Positions 17,164 to 23,833 of a stretch of 28,543 nt of DNA are shown here, piece after piece. The notes below the pieces were generated by a model. It was given only the letters and a program-made list of their open reading frames with translations, was not told the origin of the DNA and did no database searches. The stretch lies in the NCBI GenBank assembly GCA_964584135.1, contig CAZOYN010000007.1:1-28543 (forward strand), read 5' to 3'. This DNA comes from CAZOYN01 sp964584135 (lineage in GTDB: Bacteria; Patescibacteriota; Saccharimonadia; Saccharimonadales; UBA4665). The translations under genes were made by a program, and so were the position numbers. Numbering within the stretch: the first letter of the stretch is position 1; every line of letters starts with the position of its first letter.

Positions 17164-17988
17164 ATGTACTCTGGCTCGACACTGACTATTCTATCGGGGC
17201 GCCTATTGGGCGCCCACCAGAAAATCGACCGCCTGGCGCGCCGTCAGCTGGAAATATTGTTCCCGCACTGCGGCTTCCCAGGGGTGCAGTCCATCCTGCA
17301 CTTTGAAGGTGGTAATGGCCCGGATGCCATTAAACGTAAGAGCCCGGCCCAAAATGAGCCCTGGCACTACCTCAAACCGTTTGATGCCAACGACACGCAG
17401 CTGCTGGAGCTTATCGAGCATCATTATGAAGCCTTGGTACAAGCCTTGACAGATAAGGATTCCGTCCGTGCTTCCTTTGAGGCGGCCTGGCTGGCCCATG
17501 CCGTCGTTGACGGTCTCACGCCCGCCCACCACTACCCGTATGAAGAACGGCTGGTTGAAATTAGCGGTGGCCAGGACATTGCCGAACGCACCTCGATGCG
17601 AAAGAAAATTCTTATGCCGGGCGCTAGCCGTTCCGAACAACTCCGCAACAACTGGAAAATGTGGGGTCCAAAGGGCTTGCTCACCACCCACGCCATTTTT
17701 GAATGGGGCGTAGCCATGGTCCTGGCACCTTTAAAGATGCGGCAGCATGTGCCGAGCCGTGATAGCCTGCAGGCCTTGCAGACCAGCGGTGTTAAAAAAT
17801 GGTTCCGGCGGGCTGCCCAAGATGTCGCCCGTCTAGAGCTTTACGACGCCTTTTACCAAACCGGCTGGACTATACCGCTGGCCCGACGTATCCGTAGTCA
17901 GCTGGCGCCAGCTTTAGTACAAGCTGTGACAGTCATTTGGTACAGCGCCGCTCACGACGCTGGCCTGCTAAAAGCCTTGGATACATAA
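17164..17988 (+). CDS. Zinc-dependent phospholipase C / S1-P1 nuclease-fold protein
   Basis: A 274-aa protein of the Zn_dep_PLPC/S1-P1 nuclease superfamily, judged from ligand spacing. His18, then Asp54 and His68 (14 apart), His112-Asp116-His122 in AHAVVDGLTPAHH, and His176-Glu180 in HAIFE reproduce the D55/H69, H118/D122/H128 and H142/E146 spacings of Bacillus cereus phospholipase C. The N-terminal Trp ligand of that enzyme is absent. A 50-residue insert separates His122 from His176. There is no signal peptide, which is odd because known members are secreted. The ATG at 17164 is preferred to an upstream in-frame start inside recG. The stop shares one base with the rsmD start (TAATG). The substrate is unknown; phospholipid or nucleic acid are both possible. 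Confidence 0.75.
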   Translation: MYSGSTLTILSGRLLGAHQKIDRLARRQLEILFPHCGFPGVQSILHFEGGNGPDAIKRKSPAQNEPWHYLKPFDANDTQLLELIEHHYEALVQALTDKDSVRASFEAAWLAHAVVDGLTPAHHYPYEERLVEISGGQDIAERTSMRKKILMPGASRSEQLRNNWKMWGPKGLLTTHAIFEWGVAMVLAPLKMRQHVPSRDSLQALQTSGVKKWFRRAAQDVARLELYDAFYQTGWTIPLARRIRSQLAPALVQAVTVIWYSAAHDAGLLKALDT

Positions 17989-18518
17989 TGCGTATTATTG
18001 GCGGTGCACTGGGGGGCCGAAACTTCGCTTCACCCCGGGGCCGCCGCACCCATCCCATGGGCGATAAAGTCCGGGGCGCTCTGTTTAATACCTTAGGCGA
18101 TATTAATGGCCTGACGGTTTTGGACGCCTTTGCCGGCAGTGGGGCTTTGGCTTTTGAGGCGGTCAGCCGCGGCGCTAGCAGGGTTGTTGCCATCGACTCT
18201 GACAGAGCCGCCCAGCAAGTCATCGCTGACAACATCTCTGCCCTTGGCCTGCAAGACAAAGTTCAACTCATCAGAGCTTCGGTCAGTGGCTGGCTAAACA
18301 CATCTGATGATACTTTTGACCTGGTTTTTTGCGACCCACCGTACGACGATCTACGGCCGAGCGTTCTGGAAAAGGTAGCTGTTCGTCTCAAACAAGGTGG
18401 CATATTGGTCTTTTCGTTGCCGCCCCAGCCTGACATTTCGGTAGGCTCACGGTTTGCGCTTGAGGCCAAAAAGTCATACGGTGACGCCGAGTTATACTTT
18501 TATCGCAGGATTAGCTAG
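17988..18518 (+). CDS. rsmD: 16S rRNA m2G966 methyltransferase RsmD
   Basis: A 176-aa SAM-dependent methyltransferase that modifies G966 (E. coli numbering) of 16S rRNA. It begins with the family signature MRIIGG. Motif I is DAFAGSG (46-52). The N6/N2-methylase motif DPPY (116-119) follows DLVFC. THPMGDKVRGALFN (21-34) is also typical. The start at 17988 is chosen by this N-terminus; a longer reading from 17937 would overlap the previous gene. The 1-nt overlap with the upstream stop implies coupled translation. The 3' end overlaps the minus-strand microprotein gene by 27 nt. Confidence 0.95.
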   Translation: MRIIGGALGGRNFASPRGRRTHPMGDKVRGALFNTLGDINGLTVLDAFAGSGALAFEAVSRGASRVVAIDSDRAAQQVIADNISALGLQDKVQLIRASVSGWLNTSDDTFDLVFCDPPYDDLRPSVLEKVAVRLKQGGILVFSLPPQPDISVGSRFALEAKKSYGDAELYFYRRIS

Positions 18519-18617
18519 CACCGGCGTAACGGTTTCGTCTTGCGGGGCAGGCGGCGGTACGGGATTAGTTTCGGGCATTGGCTCTGTTGGCGGCACCGGG
18601 TTGTCGCTGGGGTCCAT
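18492..18617 (-). CDS. Proline-rich 41-aa microprotein
   Basis: A 41-aa ORF beginning MDPSDNPVPPTEPMPETNPV, with about one third proline plus several acidic residues, no cysteine and no membrane segment. The coding call rests on signals: an ideal AAGGAGA ribosome binding site (18623-18629) with 5 nt to the ATG, and a TTGACA-17-GATAGT promoter directly upstream. The promoter is among the best in the window. The 3' end overlaps rsmD convergently. A longer frame upstream of the ATG would pass through the promoter and is rejected. Function is unknown; the composition suggests a disordered peptide. Confidence 0.65.
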   Translation of the reverse strand: MDPSDNPVPPTEPMPETNPVPPPAPQDETVTPVLANPAIKV

Positions 18618-18642
18618 GAAGATCTCCTTATACTTGCCCCTA

Positions 18643-18671
18643 ACTATCATCCATGTGCTTATGCTTGTCAA
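18643..18671 (-). promoter_or_regulatory. Promoter of the proline-rich microprotein gene
   Basis: On the minus strand a perfect TTGACA (18671-18666), a 17-bp spacer and GATAGT (18648-18643) predict a start near 18636. AAGGAGA and the ATG follow. It faces away from the tRNA-Leu gene. Confidence 0.7.
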
Positions 18672-18700
18672 CCTAGGTAGTCTTTTGGGCCTAAATTGCG

Positions 18701-18706
18701 TAAAAT
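18701..18706 (+). promoter_or_regulatory. Candidate -10 box of the tRNA-Leu gene
   Basis: TAAAAT predicts a transcription start near 18713, 4 nt before the mature tRNA 5' end. No clear -35 box is seen at 17 bp. Confidence 0.35.
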
Positions 18707-18716
18707 AACTGGGCAC

Positions 18717-18800
18717 GGGCGGGTGGTGAAATGGTAGACACGCTAGCCTTAGGAGCTAGTGCCGCAAGGCATGGAGGTTCAAGTCCTCTCCCGCCCACCA
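18717..18800 (+). tRNA. tRNA-Leu (anticodon UAG), CCA encoded
   Basis: An 84-nt type II tRNA. The acceptor stem GGGCGGG (18717-18723) pairs with CCCGCCC (18790-18796), followed by discriminator A and an encoded CCA. The anticodon stem CTAGC/GCTAG closes the loop CTTAGGA, giving anticodon TAG and hence Leu CUA/CUN decoding. A long variable arm, TGCC-GCAA-GGCA, fits tRNA-Leu. The T arm GGAGG-TTCAAGT-CCTCT has one terminal G-U pair. Confidence 0.97.
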
Positions 18801-18861
18801 AAACCTGATGTAATTTTGTAACAGTTAATAAATATTTAATTTTGGTTTGCTAGGCTAGGTG

Positions 18862-18879
18862 TACACTAATTATAAGGAG
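18862..18879 (+). promoter_or_regulatory. -10 box and ribosome binding site of the 84-aa gene
   Basis: TACACT (18862-18867) is followed by AAGGAG (18874-18879), 5 nt from the ATG at 18885. The 84 bases between the tRNA and this gene are otherwise AT-rich with no terminator I can see. Confidence 0.5.
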
Positions 18880-18884
18880 TAAAT

Positions 18885-19139
18885 ATGCCCCAAACACAAC
18901 CTGCAACCAAACAAGACGTTGAGGAAACTGTCACCCGTGTCGTCAAAAGTGGCGTCCCAGGCCTTATCGAAGAAACCGTCGGCCGCATCGTGGGCGATGT
19001 GGTTGGCGAAAATACACAGTACATTCTGCAATATGTAGACAAGCGTTTCGATAGTTTGGAATCAAAAATGGACGCTATCATTGGCGTTGTCGGTGACCAC
19101 ACCATCAAGATCAAACAGCTCCAGCAGAAGCTAGCCTAA
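18885..19139 (+). CDS. Small coiled-coil-like protein of unknown function
   Basis: An 84-aa soluble, highly charged protein. The first 20 residues contain KQDVEETVTRVV. The middle TVGRIVGDVVGEN is followed by YVDKRFDSLESKMDAIIGVV and HTIKIKQLQQKL. Heptad-like spacing of Ile/Leu/Val suggests a helix-forming, probably oligomeric protein, resembling in style the short VDKRFD..E.K coiled coils of many small bacterial and phage proteins. There are no catalytic motifs. AAGGAG lies at ideal spacing and a -10 box lies upstream, so expression is well supported. It is followed after 11 nt by the alpha/beta hydrolase gene. Confidence 0.75.
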   Translation: MPQTQPATKQDVEETVTRVVKSGVPGLIEETVGRIVGDVVGENTQYILQYVDKRFDSLESKMDAIIGVVGDHTIKIKQLQQKLA

Positions 19140-19150
19140 AGAAAGGCCAT

Positions 19151-19741
19151 ATGGCCCATCATATTATTTATATTCCCGGGATCGGTGATAATAAGTCGCG
19201 GGTTGAGGGATTGGTTATCGCTTTTTGGCGTCTATTCGGAGTGCGTGGGCATTGTTGCCCCATGCCCTGGACGGCCAGTGATTTTCAAACCCAATTAGAT
19301 AAAGTTCTGGATCTCATTGATGCATTAACCACTCAAGGCCATACGGTTTCGTTGGTCGGTGCCAGCGCTGGCGCTAGCGGCGTGCTGCACGCGTATCTTA
19401 ACCACCGCGATGCTATTAGTGGGCTTGTATATATTTGCGCCAAGATTAACCGGCCTGAGACCGTGAGTGACCGTACGAATAACCAGAACCCGGCTTTTAA
19501 ACAGTCGCTAGCTCAGTTGCAGCCCCTACTCTCGCAGTTAACTGATGAAGATAAGCGCAAGATGCGGTCATTTTATTCGCTGAGGGATAAAACAGTATCG
19601 TATGAGGACACGGTTATACCGGGCGTTGCTGAACGCCGCTTGCCGCCATTGAGCCACGGCCTGGCCATTGTCTATACGATTAGCTTTGGCGCGCCCCGCC
19701 TGCTCGGCTTTTTGAAGCAGCTAGCCAAACAACAGCTGTAG
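19151..19741 (+). CDS. Small alpha/beta-hydrolase fold protein
   Basis: A 196-aa putative hydrolase. It starts HHIIYIPGIGDN, a typical first strand plus oxyanion loop. The nucleophile elbow is GASAG with Ser72. Asp146 in SLRDKTVS and His169 in PPLSHG complete a plausible Ser-Asp-His triad in the right order. At 196 aa it is shorter than most family members (220-280 aa), so the cap domain is reduced. No signal peptide is seen. GAAAGG lies a few bases upstream of the ATG and the gene follows the 84-aa gene by 11 nt, suggesting an operon. The substrate is unknown. Confidence 0.8.
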   Translation: MAHHIIYIPGIGDNKSRVEGLVIAFWRLFGVRGHCCPMPWTASDFQTQLDKVLDLIDALTTQGHTVSLVGASAGASGVLHAYLNHRDAISGLVYICAKINRPETVSDRTNNQNPAFKQSLAQLQPLLSQLTDEDKRKMRSFYSLRDKTVSYEDTVIPGVAERRLPPLSHGLAIVYTISFGAPRLLGFLKQLAKQQL

Positions 19742-19747
19742 TATACT
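19742..19747 (+). promoter_or_regulatory. TATACT -10 box of hisS, near-leaderless
   Basis: GTATACT begins directly at the preceding stop codon. The predicted start is 19754, leaving 5 nt before the ATG at 19759. No normally spaced Shine-Dalgarno site and no -35 box are seen. Confidence 0.5.
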
Positions 19748-19758
19748 TTAAAGAAGTT

Positions 19759-21066
19759 ATGGCTTTATCTACCCAACCGTATAAAGGCGCCCGCGATTTT
19801 TACCCACCAGATAAACGTGTGCAGAAATATATGTTCAGCAAACTGCGCGAAATTGTTGAGCGTTATGGTTATGAAGAGTACGATGCGCCTATCCTCGAAC
19901 CGCTTGAACTGTATCTGGCAAAAACCGGTGAAGAGATCGTTAACGAGCAAACTTATACGTTTGAAGACCGGGGTGGCCGCAAGGTAGCAATCCGGCCAGA
20001 AATGACCCCGACCGTGTCGCGCATGGTGGCCGCCAAACGCCAGGAGCTGGCCTATCCGCTTCGCTGGTACAGCATCCCCAACCTTTGGCGCTACGAACGA
20101 CCACAACGCGGACGATTGCGCGAGCACTGGCAGCTGAATGTTGACATCTTCGGTCTGGCGACCACCGCTGCCGAGCACGAAATGGTCAGCCTCGTGGACG
20201 ACATCTTTAAAAGCTTCGGTGCGACGTCCGACATGTATGAAATCCGGCTCAATAGCCGTCAATTGATGGATTACTTATTAAGTGACTTTCTTAACCTGGC
20301 CGAACCAACTAAGCACGCCGTTAGTAAGCTCATTGACCGCATGCATAAGCTCGAGCGAACTGCCTTTATCCAACAACTCGATGCCATCTTGAGCCCGAAG
20401 CAAAAAGAGCAAGGCCTGACCGAAAAATTACTAGGCCTGTTCTCCATAAAAACACTTGACGACCTGCCCGCTGAAGCCCAGGACCAGCCGAGTGTGCGCG
20501 AGCTGAAGGCTATGCTGGAGTCGCTGGTCGCCAGCGGCATTTCCCACGCCCGTTTTGACATATCCTTAATGCGCGGTTTTGACTATTATACCGGCATTGT
20601 ATTTGAGGTGTTTGATACCCACCTCGACAACAATCGCTCCATGATGGGCGGTGGCCGCTACGATGGTCTGGTAGGGCTGTTTGGGGTTGAACCCCTGCCC
20701 ACAGTTGGCTTTGGTTGGGGCGATGTGACGCTGGCTAACTTCTTAGAATTGCACCACCTTTTGCCAGACTTACAACCAGAAACTGATGCCTATGTGGTGC
20801 TTGTGGGTGATGTTGTTGAGGCCGCCCAAAACAGCTTGGCCGAGCTCCGCCAGTCGGGGCTTAATCTGGCAGTCGACCTTACTGGCCGTAAGCTTGGCGA
20901 CCAGCTCAAAACTGCCGGAAAAAAGGGCATTGACCACGTACTTATCATCGGTGAGATCGAACTGGAAACAGGCCTGTTTACCCTCAAAAACCTGCAAACT
21001 GGTGACGAGCAAAAACTTTCGGTTGCCAAGGTCACTGAGTCATTAAAAGAACTCCGCAGCCAATGA
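19759..21066 (+). CDS. hisS: Histidyl-tRNA synthetase
   Basis: A 435-aa class II synthetase that charges tRNA-His. It has the N-terminal KGARDFYPPDKR. The motif 2 region RYERPQRGRLREHWQLNVDIFG starts at Arg111. The HisA-type motif RGFDYYTG is at 272-279. Motif 3 follows after GGGRYDGLVG. The C-terminal anticodon-binding domain covers about 340-435. Typical bacterial HisRS has RYREFHQ in motif 2; here it is RLREHWQ followed by N-V-D-I, more like archaeal/eukaryotic or CPR enzymes. The stop overlaps the next start (ATGA), so the two genes are probably co-translated. Confidence 0.95.
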   Translation: MALSTQPYKGARDFYPPDKRVQKYMFSKLREIVERYGYEEYDAPILEPLELYLAKTGEEIVNEQTYTFEDRGGRKVAIRPEMTPTVSRMVAAKRQELAYPLRWYSIPNLWRYERPQRGRLREHWQLNVDIFGLATTAAEHEMVSLVDDIFKSFGATSDMYEIRLNSRQLMDYLLSDFLNLAEPTKHAVSKLIDRMHKLERTAFIQQLDAILSPKQKEQGLTEKLLGLFSIKTLDDLPAEAQDQPSVRELKAMLESLVASGISHARFDISLMRGFDYYTGIVFEVFDTHLDNNRSMMGGGRYDGLVGLFGVEPLPTVGFGWGDVTLANFLELHHLLPDLQPETDAYVVLVGDVVEAAQNSLAELRQSGLNLAVDLTGRKLGDQLKTAGKKGIDHVLIIGEIELETGLFTLKNLQTGDEQKLSVAKVTESLKELRSQ

Positions 21067-21512
21067 GGGCGGTTAACCACGCCTTGACAGGGGCGCTTAT
21101 TGGCTTGACGGTGTCCGAACCTCTCTTGGCGCTGCCGGCCGCGCTAGTTTCGCATTATATATTGGATGCCATCCCCCACCATGGTTCACGCGATGATAGC
21201 TGGCTAAAAACCAAGAGTTTCCGCTACTCACTTTATATTGACGCCTTACTTTGTAGTTTGTTTGTAGCTGCACTAATAATTATCGAACCGGCGCGCTGGT
21301 TTCAGGCAGTTGTTTGCGCATTTATTGCGGCCGCGCCAGATCTGCTTTCGTTCAACAGGTATTTACATATAGTTCGCCGTAAAGCTTGGCGACCGAGCGC
21401 TTACGCTAAATTTGCCCATGATATCCAGTGGTTTGAACGACCAATTGGTGCCGTGGTAGAGGTCGTCTGGTTCGGGGCTAGTTTAGTATTGTTACTCTCA
21501 TTCCTGTACTAG
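21063..21512 (+). CDS. Small multi-pass membrane protein, YdjM-like
   Basis: A 149-aa membrane protein. The N-terminal MRAVNHALTGALIGLTV and the ALVSHYILDAIPHHG block resemble the membrane-bound YdjM/metal-dependent hydrolase-like family, which has His/Asp residues near the start of hydrophobic helices. Hydrophobic segments lie at about 10-40, 56-74, 79-92 and 129-149. His6, His31, Asp35 and His38-His39 could bind metal. Function is not established for this family. The gene overlaps hisS by 4 nt. Membership of the family is tentative. Confidence 0.7.
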   Translation: MRAVNHALTGALIGLTVSEPLLALPAALVSHYILDAIPHHGSRDDSWLKTKSFRYSLYIDALLCSLFVAALIIIEPARWFQAVVCAFIAAAPDLLSFNRYLHIVRRKAWRPSAYAKFAHDIQWFERPIGAVVEVVWFGASLVLLLSFLY

Positions 21513-21532
21513 AAAAAGCGTAGATAATCTGT

Positions 21533-21538
21533 TAAACT
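21533..21538 (+). promoter_or_regulatory. Candidate -10 box of tig
   Basis: TAAACT predicts a start at 21545, 2 nt before the ATG, matching the leaderless pattern. An alternative GATAAT at 21523-21528 would give a 12-nt leader. Neither has a clear -35, and no good Shine-Dalgarno site is present. Confidence 0.35.
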
Positions 21539-21546
21539 AGGCACTT

Positions 21547-22827
21547 ATGCAAGTTAACCGAGAGTACGTAACGCCTACCAAGCTAAAATTAACGGCTGTG
21601 GCCAGCCAAGCTGAACTTGATATAGCCAAGCAGCATACGCTGCGCAAACTGAGCCAAAATGTGAAAGTGCCGGGCTTCCGGGCTGGTAAGGCACCCCAGC
21701 AGCTTATTGAAAAGCAGATCGACCCAGCCCAATTCCAAACTGAGTTCCTGGAGCACGCCATTAATGATTTGTATGTTGCTGCTGCCCAGCAGCTCAAGCT
21801 GCGCCCGGTCTCACAACCCCAGATTAGCATTACCAAGTTCGTGCCCTTTACGACCCTAGAGTTTTCGGCCGAAGTCGAGACTGTGGGCGAAATCAAACTG
21901 GCAGACTATACAAAGATTAAACTGGCCAAAAAACAGGTTACTGTGACGGCCGCCGATGTTGACAGGGTACTTACAGACCTCCAAACCCGGGGTGCCGCAA
22001 AGTCTGAGGTAACGCGGGCGGCCAAAGCCGACGACGAAGTCATCATTGACTTTGCCGGCGTAGACGCCAAGACCAAAGGCCCAATTAGCGGTGCCGACGG
22101 CAAGGATTATCCACTGTTGCTCGGTAGCAACAGCTTCATTCCTGGTTTTGAAGACAATGTGGTTGGCCTCAAGCCTGGCGAGCAAAAAGACTTTACTCTG
22201 ACATTTCCCAAAGACTACAACGTCACCGCCTTGCAAAACCGCCAGGTAACATTCTCCGTTACGGCCAAAAACGTCCAGGAATTGAAGCCGCCCAAGCTCG
22301 ACGATGCCTTTGCTGCTACGGTTGGCCCCTTCAAGACGCTGGCCGAACTCAAAGCTGACATCAAAAAGCAACTGGAGGCCGAACAAGCTAACCAAGCCCA
22401 GCGGGCTTTCGAGAACGAGCTGCTCGAGAAGATCGCCAGCAAGTCCACGGTAGCTATCCCTGAATCCCTGATTGAAGAGGAAATTGACCGCCTGGAAGAT
22501 GAAGAAAAGCGCAATATTGCCTACCGCGGCCAAACTTGGCAGGAACACCTTGATGAAGAAGGCATTACCGCCGAACAGCACCGCGACAAACAGCGCCCGG
22601 CCGCTGAACTGCGGGTTAAAGTTGGCTTGGTGCTGACCGAAATTGCTGACAAAGAACAGATTGATATCACGCCAGAAGAGCTGGAAATCCGCCTTCAATT
22701 ATTAAAAGGCCAATACCAGGACGCCGCCATGCAGGCCGAACTGGACAAACCCGAGAACCGTCGTGACATCGCGTCGCGTATGGTCAGTGAAAAAACCATC
22801 GCCAAGCTCACCGCCTACGCCAGCTAA
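21547..22827 (+). CDS. tig: Trigger factor
   Basis: A 426-aa ribosome-associated chaperone with peptidyl-prolyl isomerase activity, acting on nascent chains. The N-terminal ribosome-binding domain carries the signature VPGFRAGKAP (41-50). The FKBP-type domain covers about 155-245 (DEVIIDFAG, IPGFEDNVVGLKPGE). The C-terminal helical arms cover about 250-426, rich in Glu, Lys and Gln. Length fits the family. Tig is often followed by clpP in bacteria, and here clpP follows after one small gene. Confidence 0.97.
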   Translation: MQVNREYVTPTKLKLTAVASQAELDIAKQHTLRKLSQNVKVPGFRAGKAPQQLIEKQIDPAQFQTEFLEHAINDLYVAAAQQLKLRPVSQPQISITKFVPFTTLEFSAEVETVGEIKLADYTKIKLAKKQVTVTAADVDRVLTDLQTRGAAKSEVTRAAKADDEVIIDFAGVDAKTKGPISGADGKDYPLLLGSNSFIPGFEDNVVGLKPGEQKDFTLTFPKDYNVTALQNRQVTFSVTAKNVQELKPPKLDDAFAATVGPFKTLAELKADIKKQLEAEQANQAQRAFENELLEKIASKSTVAIPESLIEEEIDRLEDEEKRNIAYRGQTWQEHLDEEGITAEQHRDKQRPAAELRVKVGLVLTEIADKEQIDITPEELEIRLQLLKGQYQDAAMQAELDKPENRRDIASRMVSEKTIAKLTAYAS

Positions 22828-22837
22828 AACCAGGGCT

Positions 22838-22866
22838 TTGACAAACCCTAAACGCAGTGCTTAAAT
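22838..22866 (+). promoter_or_regulatory. Promoter of the small Cys-containing gene
   Basis: A perfect TTGACA (22838-22843), a 17-bp spacer and TTAAAT (22861-22866) predict a start near 22873. The ATG at 22865 would fall upstream of this start, which favours the ATG at 22883. The -35 also lies in a weak hairpin (AGGG-TTT/AAA-CCCT) with no T run. Confidence 0.5.
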
Positions 22867-22882
22867 GGCACGAAAGGCCAGC

Positions 22883-23188
22883 ATGTCACTTTTGCACGAG
22901 ACACCACTATCTGAAAGCATCACCGCCAGGAGCATCGCCGAGCGCTGCTTGGCATGTCCGAGGAATGGTCTAGCAATGAAAAGCCAACGTTTCAGGGAGA
23001 CCCAGGCTGCACTCGTACTTGCCCAAAGTGACCCGCCACCTACACCCGAGGCTGAAGTTCTGCTGGAGCGCGACTTTCGCCAGGCAGACTGTCGGTTATT
23101 TATGGCCAAACAAATTGCAGTACGCTGCGGCGGATTAGGCATCTGTGGTGAGTTTATCCCCCAACAGCAAGCGCCTGCCGATAATTAG
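22883..23188 (+). CDS. Small Cys-containing protein of unknown function
   Basis: A 101-aa protein beginning MSLLHETPLSESITARSIA. It has five cysteines: a CLAC pair near the N-terminus, one in QADCRLF and a CGGLGIC pair near the C-terminus. This could make a small metal site. No known family is recognised. I chose ATG 22883 because AAAGG (22873-22877) sits 5 nt upstream and the predicted transcription start is 22873; a reading from 22865 adds six residues. The gene lies between tig and clpP on the same strand, and its stop codon lies within the clpP CIRCE operator. Its coding status is likely but not certain. Confidence 0.55.
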   Translation: MSLLHETPLSESITARSIAERCLACPRNGLAMKSQRFRETQAALVLAQSDPPPTPEAEVLLERDFRQADCRLFMAKQIAVRCGGLGICGEFIPQQQAPADN

Positions 23189-23211
23189 CACTCTTGACTG
23201 ACGAGTGCTAA
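23185..23211. promoter_or_regulatory. CIRCE operator (HrcA site) of clpP
   Basis: A perfect consensus CIRCE: TTAGCACTC (23185-23193), 9-nt spacer, GAGTGCTAA (23203-23211). The spacer opens with TTGACT, the -35 box. The stop codon of the upstream small gene lies inside the left arm. Confidence 0.96.
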
Positions 23212-23222
23212 TTTTTTATACT
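23194..23222 (+). promoter_or_regulatory. clpP promoter overlapping CIRCE, leaderless
   Basis: TTGACT (23194-23199), exactly 17 bp, TATACT (23217-23222). The predicted start is 23229 and the ATG is at 23230, so the mRNA has about 1 nt of leader and no Shine-Dalgarno site. With a clear -35, -10 and operator, this is the best evidence that leaderless mRNAs are real in this genome. Confidence 0.85.
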
Positions 23223-23229
23223 AGGTGGC

Positions 23230-23823
23230 ATGAGTGTATTAGTCCCAACCGTTATCGAGAACGAAGGCCGCTATGAACGCGCCTATGACATTTACAGCCG
23301 TCTGCTCAAGGACCGCATTATCTTCCTTGGTTCTGACGTCAATGAGGCCACGGCCAACCTCATCATCGCCCAACTATTATTCTTGCAGGCCGAAGATGCT
23401 AAGAAAGATATTTTCTTCTATATTAATAGCCCAGGCGGTAGTGTCTACGACGCGCTGGCCATTTATGACACCATCCAATACGTGACTAACGACGTCCAAA
23501 CCGTCGGTATCGGCGTCCAGGCTTCAGCTGCCGCCTTCCTGCTTAGCTCAGGCACCAAGGGCAAGCGCTTTGCCCTGCCCAACGCCACGGTGATGATCCA
23601 CCAGCCGTCCAGCGGCACCCGGGGTAAGGTCACCGACCAGGAGATTGACCTGCGGGAATCGTTGCGCATCAAGAAATTGCTCGAAGAAATCATGGCTAAG
23701 AATACTGGCCAGAAAGCCGCCCAAATCCACAATGATATGGAACGTGACTATTACATGACTGCGCCTGAGGCCAAAAAATACGGCATTATTGACGACGTGA
23801 TTACCAGCCCGCCAAAAGCTTAA
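23230..23823 (+). CDS. clpP: ATP-dependent Clp protease proteolytic subunit ClpP
   Basis: A 197-aa serine protease that forms the tetradecameric barrel working with ClpC and ClpX. The catalytic triad is Ser99 (GVQASAAAF), His124 (VMIHQPSSG) and Asp173 ([11 protein letters not shown]), at the standard spacing. The oxyanion region INSPGGSV is at 66-72. The usual Met-Gly after the catalytic Ser is Ala-Ala. There is no long propeptide; the N-terminus [10 protein letters not shown] fits the family. HrcA/CIRCE control is shared with clpC. The GNAT-like gene follows after 10 nt. Confidence 0.97.
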   Translation: MSVLVPTVIENEGRYERAYDIYSRLLKDRIIFLGSDVNEATANLIIAQLLFLQAEDAKKDIFFYINSPGGSVYDALAIYDTIQYVTNDVQTVGIGVQASAAAFLLSSGTKGKRFALPNATVMIHQPSSGTRGKVTDQEIDLRESLRIKKLLEEIMAKNTGQKAAQIHNDMERDYYMTAPEAKKYGIIDDVITSPPKA

Positions 23824-23833
23824 GCCAGGGCCT

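Noticed and set aside
17937..17987. N-terminal extension of rsmD
   Set aside because: The family begins MRIIGG; the extension overlaps the preceding gene.
18717..18884. tRNA-Leu as an integration site for a mobile element
   Set aside because: There is no integrase, no repeat of the tRNA 3' end and no change in gene content downstream.
21856..22698. 280-aa ORF on the minus strand inside tig
   Set aside because: It is antisense to a clear trigger factor gene, has no promoter or ribosome binding site, and its composition matches a shadow of codon bias.
22829..22850. Hairpin AGGGcTTT/AAACCCT after tig as a terminator
   Set aside because: There is no T run after it and it overlaps a perfect TTGACA -35 box, so it is more likely part of a promoter.
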